Notes under the pieces: generated by a model
The model's input: the letters and a program-made list of their open reading frames with translations, nothing else
The model's database searches: none
Told to the model about the DNA's origin: nothing
Assembly (NCBI GenBank): GCA_019279435.1
Contig: JAAALK010000286.1
Location: 28,829,712-28,893,711 of the forward strand
DNA length: 64,000 nt
Direction of reading: 5' to 3'
DNA from: Zizania palustris
Taxonomy: Eukaryota > Streptophyta > Magnoliopsida > Poales > Poaceae
Made by a program: the position numbers and the translations under genes
In this document: positions 62,759 through 64,000 of the stretch, one piece after another
Layout: each line of letters opens with the position of its first letter
Numbering within the stretch: the first letter of the stretch is position 1

Positions 62759-64000
62759 CTAGAAAGGATACACAACACCCAAATCCCCTCGTAAACGCTC
62801 AAATGTAGACTGATCTAGGGGTTTGGTAAAGATGTCAGCCAACTGATGATGGGTATCAACATGAATAAGGTCAATGACACCTTTCTCATATTGATCCCGC
62901 AAGAAATGAAAGCGCACATCAATATGTTTGGTTTTTGAATGGAGACATGGGTTTTTCCCTACACTAATAGCACTAGTGCTGTCGCAAAACAATGGAACCC
63001 TGGTAGGAAAGAGCAACCCAAAGTCTCGAAGGGTGGAAATCATCCAAACCATCTGTGAGCAGCAGCTAGCAGCAGCTACGTATTCAGCCTCTGTGGTCGA
63101 AAGAGCAACTCCAGATTGCTTTCGAGAAGACCAAGAGACAAGAGAAGAACCAAGAAACTGGCAAGTACCGGAAGTCGACTTGCGATCCAACCGGCACCCA
63201 CCAAAGTCAGCGTCCGAAAAGCCAGATAAATCAAGAGATGATGATGCTGAATAAAAAAGACCAAGATCAGGCGCATAGGTGAGATACCTGAAAATGCGCT
63301 TGACAGCCTGCCGGTGGGATGCGCGTGGTGAAGACTGAAAACGCGCGCAAAGTCCCACGGCGAACTGTATGTCCGGTCTTGTTGCCGTCAAGTACAACAG
63401 CGAACCGATCATCCCTCGAAATTCTCTCTCATTGACCTTGACACCGCTCTCGTCCTTGTCCAAACCCCCAGAAGTGCCCATCGGGGTCATCTGCGGCTTC
63501 AATTCACCACCAAAGTCAAATTTCTTAAGCATGTCACGAGTATACTTACCTTGGTGGATGAAGGTGCCGTCCTTGGTCTGCTTGATCTGGAGCCCTAAGA
63601 AGTACTTGAGCTCACCCATGAGGCTCATCTCAAACTCACTGTGCATCTGCTCAGAAAACTTGGACACAAGAGAATCAGTAGTACCGCCAAAGATAATATC
63701 GTCCACGTAAATCTGAGCAACTAAAAAATCTGAAGCATCTCTGAGCAAGAAAAGGGTTTTATCCACAGAACCCATCACAAAGCCCTTCCCCAACAAAAAT
63801 TGCTTCAACCGGTCATACCAAGCCCTGGGGGCTTGCTTCAACCCGTATAAAGCTTTATGCAACTTAAAAACATGTCGAGGAAACTTAGGGTTCTCAAAAC
63901 CGGGGGGTTGCCTAACATATACCTCCTCCTCTATGAACCCGTTCAGAAAAGCACTCTTAACGTCCATTTGAAAAAGCTTAAAACCCTTCGAAACGGCAAA
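62759..64000 (-). CDS. SIRE-D RT and RNase H, intact, open at window edge
   Basis: Open from the window edge to the stop at 62759 with no break (413 codons). RT: FQMDVKSAFLNGFIEEEVYV (Asp), ALYGLKQAPRAWYDRLKQFL, AQIYVDDIIFGGTT with intact YVDD, GELKYFLGLQIKQTKDGTF. RNase H: GFSDADFGGCRLDRKSTSGT (Asp), STTEAEYVAAASCCSQMVWM (Glu), LFCDSTSAISVGKNPCLHSK (Asp) and HHQLADIFTKPLDQSTFERL. It converts element RNA to cDNA and degrades the RNA strand. The first Met (63967) is internal; the true N-terminus is outside. It is the only pol segment here with all catalytic residues and no stop. Confidence 0.93.
   Translation of the reverse strand, partial: FAVSKGFKLFQMDVKSAFLNGFIEEEVYVRQPPGFENPKFPRHVFKLHKALYGLKQAPRAWYDRLKQFLLGKGFVMGSVDKTLFLLRDASDFLVAQIYVDDIIFGGTTDSLVSKFSEQMHSEFEMSLMGELKYFLGLQIKQTKDGTFIHQGKYTRDMLKKFDFGGELKPQMTPMGTSGGLDKDESGVKVNEREFRGMIGSLLYLTATRPDIQFAVGLCARFQSSPRASHRQAVKRIFRYLTYAPDLGLFYSASSSLDLSGFSDADFGGCRLDRKSTSGTCQFLGSSLVSWSSRKQSGVALSTTEAEYVAAASCCSQMVWMISTLRDFGLLFPTRVPLFCDSTSAISVGKNPCLHSKTKHIDVRFHFLRDQYEKGVIDLIHVDTHHQLADIFTKPLDQSTFERLRGDLGVVYPF

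Larger units (their letters stand above)
59406..64000 (-). mobile_element. SIRE-D: Ty1/copia Sirevirus-like element, partial
   Basis: Minus strand: 3' LTR 59406-61429, polypurine tract, 1.3-kb 3' untranslated region and intact RT-RNase H to the window edge. Same family as SIRE-C (pol protein nearly identical). Left flank CGGGT (59401-59405) is TAT-3. Gag, protease, integrase and 5' LTR lie to the right of the window. Confidence 0.92.

Overview
This window is a solid block of nested plant LTR retrotransposons; I found no host gene, tRNA or rRNA. The elements belong to three main groups. The Ty3/gypsy CRM-like chromoviruses (labelled CRM-1 to CRM-4) have an initiator-Met tRNA primer site, LTRs that start TGATGAGGACAT, and a polyprotein tail that runs into the LTR. 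The Ty3/gypsy Tat-lineage elements (TAT-1 to TAT-3 plus a fragment) have two RNase H domains, about 0.5-kb LTRs and an extra antisense gene. The Ty1/copia Sirevirus-like elements (SIRE-A to SIRE-D) have a long Gag with a coiled coil, 2-3 kb LTRs and multiple polypurine tracts. One further copia element (COP-X) is of another lineage. This mix and the deep nesting suggest a repeat-rich angiosperm, probably a monocot, in heterochromatin. The species cannot be told from the sequence.

Layout. SIRE-A (minus) is the old substrate on the left and survives as two pieces, 5479-6911 and 26247-27028. CRM-1 (minus, 1-5478, left end outside the window) sits in SIRE-A. TAT-1 (plus, 6912-26246) is also inserted in the SIRE-A protease, with a near-perfect CTGGA/CTAGA target duplication. 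TAT-1 was itself hit by TAT-2 (minus, 9111 to about 13107, partial) and by CRM-2 (minus, 20198-25586, with a perfect CAAAG duplication). Then come a 410-bp Tat gag fragment (27029-27438), SIRE-B (plus, 27439-32626, pol deleted, 3-kb LTR), an unassigned TTCGAAG-rich stretch (32627-33699) and COP-X (plus, 33700-35660). COP-X is cut by a CRM-4 LTR (35661-35956 and 50533-50863). SIRE-C (plus, 35957-50532) lies inside CRM-4, and CRM-3 (plus, 41101-45838) lies inside SIRE-C. TAT-3 (minus, 50864-59405) interrupts the right part of CRM-4, and SIRE-D (minus, 59406 to the window end) interrupts TAT-3.

How the parts work together. Each autonomous element would encode Gag, protease (PR), reverse transcriptase (RT), RNase H and integrase (IN) for copy-and-paste movement. 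Nearly all are broken by stops, frameshifts or deletions. The exceptions are CRM-2, which has an uninterrupted 909-residue ORF although Gag and RT have been removed in frame, and SIRE-D, whose RT-RNase H is intact to the window edge.

The most interesting system is in the Tat elements. Between pol and the 3' LTR all three copies carry a gene on the opposite strand. It has its own TATA box about 90 bp before the ATG and encodes PKKRK nuclear-localisation-like and coiled-coil segments. In TAT-1 and TAT-3 it also has four GT-AG introns at identical positions and phases. It converges on pol across a 60-bp tandem-repeat spacer. The second notable point is that two CRM-like copies independently lost RT in frame while keeping PR and IN.
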